In this document: piece after piece, positions 45,881 to 48,272 of the stretch
Numbering within the stretch: the stretch's first letter is position 1
Layout: each line of letters starts with the position of its first letter
Source of the DNA: a virus
Virus record (IMG/VR): IMGVR_UViG_3300044712_000587
Span: 1-48,272 of that record
Reading direction: 5' to 3' (one strand)
Length of the DNA stretch: 48,272 nt
Notes under the pieces: model-generated
Told to the model about the DNA's origin: nothing
Databases searched by the model: none
Seen by the model: only the letters and a program-made list of their open reading frames with translations
Translations under genes and position numbers: made by a program

Positions 45881-47523
45881 CAGGCACCCCCCGTGAACGA
45901 GCGCCCTTTATCAGCGCTCAGAAGGCCCGCCCCGCTTTCGATTGACGCGGTTTCGATAATGCCCGCGCCAGGACCGTCGACCGCGCCAGGATAGAGCCCA
46001 GGCGCCGCCGCGTTGAGGTAGCGCCCGCGCGCATCCTTGCGGAGTGTGGCGATTGTTGAGGCGTCCGAGATATACAACGGAGTGATCAGGGACGCCGCAT
46101 CCCCCCATGAGATCCCGTAGTCACGGACGAGCGCGCACAGGTTCCGCAACTCCGCGCCCGAGTAGGGACGCTTGAGCAGTTCCGCCGGGAACGTCGACGG
46201 ATCCAGCCCGTGCGCTTTGGCTTGCTTTGCCAGGATGACCGGACGATCCGCCGGAGTGGGAAGATCGAAGAACCAGATACCCGCGCGGAAACGACGCAGC
46301 AGCGGCCCCGGCAGATTGATCAACGAATTGCACGACGCCACGACGAACACCCGATCATCGGACATGGCCGCAATCTGATCCACCACCAGCCGGATCCGTT
46401 CTTCGGAATCGCCGACGTAGCGCGAGCGCATCGCGCCCAGGTCGACCCGATAGCACGGCAGGTTGTACGACGCGCCGAGCGCTTTCGAGAATCCAGACTT
46501 ACCCGAGCCCCCAGGCCCGAGCGCGACCATCCCCGACCACCCCCGATCCTCGAATGCCTGGAGAAGCACGGCGAGCGCGTCAGACTGGACCCCCGACGAA
46601 TCAGTACCCGCCGCCCCGATGACCTTTTCGAGTTCTTCGATACGCGCGACCAACGACGGACGCGCCGCCGACCGCATGATCGAATCGGCCCACCATGCCG
46701 CCCGATCTTGCCCGCCCAGGTCCGCGAAGGTTTCACGCCCCCACTCAGGCAGCAGCCCGCGCGCCGACTTCAGAACGCCGATCTTCTGTTCATACACCGC
46801 GCGAGGATCGAGCGCGCGCCGCTCAGAAATCGCCACGCTTGCGGCTTGCTCCGCCGCAAACCTGGAGAGCCCGCGCGCCGCATCGACCGCCGCCGGCACC
46901 GCATCCGACCAGCCCGCCGCCACCATGCCGGCAGACTCCGCCGCTTGCGCCGTCTCTGTGATGATCGCGCGCAACTCATCGGCACGCGGTAGCGCGTCCG
47001 AGAGGTAATAGCAATCTTGCCCGAGACGGCTGGAGAGGTTCGAGAAGGACGCGCCGAGCAGCACGAGCAGCTTACCCGACGACTTGAACGAGTCCCGCAC
47101 GTTGCAGACCGCGCGCACCGCCGGCAGCGCTTGCGCGTCACCCGTCAGCAAGAGATCCGCATCATACAGACACCAGACGATCCGCCCCTGATAGACCGTA
47201 GTGACGATCTCCGCCGCTTCAGGAATCGACACGCCAATCGGCCCAGGCGCCGCAATCGGCCCGAAGTCCCCGCCGCCCGCTTGCGCTTTGGCGCCCTGGA
47301 CTTGTGCCAGGAAATCCGCGCCCGCTTTGTTGACACCGACGAGCCCCCGCACGCTATCCGACAGCACCACGGGCGCCGACTCACCCACGAGCCCCGCAAT
47401 CGACTTGACCGACGACCACGGATCCGACGTGGAGAGCGCGACAATCGGCACCGCCGCCGACCGCGCCGCTTTGAGAGACGCCACCCAACCGGGCGCCCCG
47501 TTGCCGTTCGCGTTCTCTGCCAT
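45880..47523 (-). CDS. Ycf46-like AAA+ ATPase with reduced core (547 aa)
   Basis: The N-domain (residues about 120-240) has the Ycf46-type pattern with SRLGQDCYYLSDALPRADEL and GLSRFAAEQAASVAI. TFADLGGQDRAAWW (about residue 268) leads into the AAA+ core. Walker A is GPGGSGKS with Lys342, second strand YRVDLGAM, then VGDSEERIRLVVDQIAAM and sensor-1 FVVASCN (Asn399). Only 57 residues separate Lys342 and Asn399, so the usual Walker B strand and DE motif appear absent. An arginine-finger-type LLRRFRAGIW follows. The ATG at 47523 has GGGGGTG upstream. Confidence 0.8.
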   Translation of the reverse strand: MAENANGNGAPGWVASLKAARSAAVPIVALSTSDPWSSVKSIAGLVGESAPVVLSDSVRGLVGVNKAGADFLAQVQGAKAQAGGGDFGPIAAPGPIGVSIPEAAEIVTTVYQGRIVWCLYDADLLLTGDAQALPAVRAVCNVRDSFKSSGKLLVLLGASFSNLSSRLGQDCYYLSDALPRADELRAIITETAQAAESAGMVAAGWSDAVPAAVDAARGLSRFAAEQAASVAISERRALDPRAVYEQKIGVLKSARGLLPEWGRETFADLGGQDRAAWWADSIMRSAARPSLVARIEELEKVIGAAGTDSSGVQSDALAVLLQAFEDRGWSGMVALGPGGSGKSGFSKALGASYNLPCYRVDLGAMRSRYVGDSEERIRLVVDQIAAMSDDRVFVVASCNSLINLPGPLLRRFRAGIWFFDLPTPADRPVILAKQAKAHGLDPSTFPAELLKRPYSGAELRNLCALVRDYGISWGDAASLITPLYISDASTIATLRKDARGRYLNAAAPGLYPGAVDGPGAGIIETASIESGAGLLSADKGRSFTGGA

Positions 47524-47583
47524 GACACCCCCAAGAAGAAGCACGCGCGCCCAGATGAACCCGAACGCGCGCGCCCCGATTGA

Positions 47584-48051
47584 CTACAGCTTCCGAACCG
47601 ACACCATGCAGGATGACGAGTGCACCAGCTTTGCGCCGCCGACGATGCCGCCCTGGTTCCCCGCCGCATCGAGCAACGCGAAGACATCCCGCGCCACCGC
47701 GCCCGACACGAACGCGAGATCCCCCGCGTTGTCAGCCGACAGGCCCGCCACCGTGTCAGCCGTCGCCCCCGCGCCGCCGACGACACCCGCGCCCAGGTTG
47801 CCGACCTCCACATCGAAGTACACCATGAGCCCCACGCGCGCGAGTTCCGCATCCGGCAGCCGCCGCACGTGCACGTTGACCTTGACCCCGTTGCCAGCGT
47901 TCAGCACGCACTCCCAACCGCCCCCAACGATGACCGAATCGACCAGGACCGCATCAGCCCCCGCCCGCACCAGGAACGAACCCGGCGCCGCCGCCGCCAC
48001 CAATTCGCCATTGGCTTTCGTCACCTTGAACCGCTTGCAATCGTTCGCCAT
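47584..48051 (-). CDS. Beta-rich hypothetical protein (155 aa)
   Basis: It begins MANDCKRFKVTKANGELVAA and is composed almost wholly of short Val/Gly/Ala strands (VLVDSVIVGGGWECVLNAG; VGLMVYFDVEVGNLGAG) with a Ser/Cys end (VHSSSCMVSVRKL). It looks like a compact beta protein, perhaps a substrate, adaptor or structural partner for the ATPase made just after it. AAGGGGTG precedes the ATG. No family is recognised. Confidence 0.7.
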   Translation of the reverse strand: MANDCKRFKVTKANGELVAAAAPGSFLVRAGADAVLVDSVIVGGGWECVLNAGNGVKVNVHVRRLPDAELARVGLMVYFDVEVGNLGAGVVGGAGATADTVAGLSADNAGDLAFVSGAVARDVFALLDAAGNQGGIVGGAKLVHSSSCMVSVRKL

Positions 48052-48055
48052 GCTG

Positions 48056-48217
48056 TCACCCCTTGAGAAAATGCACGTCTACGAACCACCGCGCGCCCAT
48101 CAGGGACACGCGAAACCCCCGACACACGAACGCGCGCCGCACCTGGACCCCGAGCCCGCACGCGCGGACCAGCCGCCCAGACACGACCACGACTTCCCAG
48201 GATGCGCGCCGCCTCAC
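48056..48217 (-). CDS. Small beta-rich protein (53 aa) across the contig joint
   Basis: The GTG start at 48217 overlaps the TGA of the 22-aa ORF (GTGA). The product reads WEVVVVSGRLVRACGLGVQV then RRAFVCRGFRVSLMGARW, a compact strand-rich peptide. Longer starts in the same frame exist (48256 and, across the circular joint, near 160). The 5' end is repeated at positions 1-72. The function is unknown. Confidence 0.5.
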   Translation of the reverse strand: MRRRASWEVVVVSGRLVRACGLGVQVRRAFVCRGFRVSLMGARWFVDVHFLKG

Positions 48218-48272
48218 TTCCGCCCCCGCAGCGCCGCGCGCAGCCCTTCGAGCCACCAGCCCGCCAGGAACG
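48146..48272. repeat. Terminal direct repeat, right copy (circular overlap)
   Basis: This is the exact second copy of bases 1-127. It shows that the contig closes on itself and that the AAA+ operon continues across the joint into the control region at the left end. Confidence 0.93.

Noticed and set aside
1-48272. tRNA genes
   Set aside because: I saw no clover-leaf with the GTTCGANTC-type arm and matching acceptor stem. GTTCGA-like words (for example 1011, 9075) lack the other arms.
1-48272. Lysogeny genes (integrase, CI/Cro-type repressor, attachment site)
   Set aside because: No tyrosine or serine recombinase motif or typical helix-turn-helix repressor was found, so a temperate lifestyle is not claimed.

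Overview
The window is the complete genome of a tailed bacteriophage with a short-tail (podovirus-like) gene set, assembled as a circular contig. The first and last 127 bases are identical, so the unique genome is about 48,145 bp. Base composition is GC-rich with strong G/C preference at third codon positions, which fits a GC-rich bacterial host that I cannot name. I see no integrase, no recognisable repressor, no tRNA and no DNA polymerase, primase or replicative helicase. The phage is therefore probably lytic, or at least not a classical integrating temperate phage, and must borrow the host replisome.

Layout. (1) About 0.14-1.27 kb is a gene-poor control region with repeats, a candidate leftward promoter, a candidate rightward promoter and a possible terminator. 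(2) 1.27-30.0 kb is one rightward late operon: terminase small and large subunits, portal, scaffold, major capsid protein, head completion/adaptor, tail nozzle proteins, fibre-like proteins, internal virion proteins (one of 1861 aa), a lysis block with an M15-type endolysin, a lectin-glycoside hydrolase and small membrane proteins. It ends in a clear hairpin-T terminator at 30034-30057. (3) 42.86 down to 30.09 kb is a leftward early operon of about 30 mostly small genes, linked by ATGA, GTGA and TGATG stop-start overlaps. It carries a replication initiator, a helicase-loader-like protein, RecT, a YqaJ exonuclease, a DUF1064 nuclease, an SSB-tailed protein, a MazG-like pyrophosphohydrolase, a methyltransferase-like protein and many small CxxC zinc-binding proteins. 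(4) 42.86-43.37 kb is a second intergenic control region. (5) 48.2 (plus about 0.14 kb across the circular joint) down to 43.37 kb is a second leftward operon. Its core is a Ycf46-like AAA+ ATPase followed by Ycf35/DUF1257-like, DUF2997-like and DUF3150-like proteins, and then by small membrane proteins.

How it fits together. The initiator gene at 35.26-34.34 kb carries an origin-like array of helically phased repeats in its middle. Related repeats recur in the control region near 0.92-1.16 kb, which suggests that one DNA-binding protein acts at both places. Initiator and loader would recruit the host helicase, and RecT, YqaJ and the SSB-like protein would handle recombination and concatemer formation for terminase. 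The most unusual part is the AAA+ operon. Its ATPase appears to lack the usual Walker B segment, and it sits with partners known mainly from cyanobacteria, plastids and environmental phages. Its role in infection is unknown.
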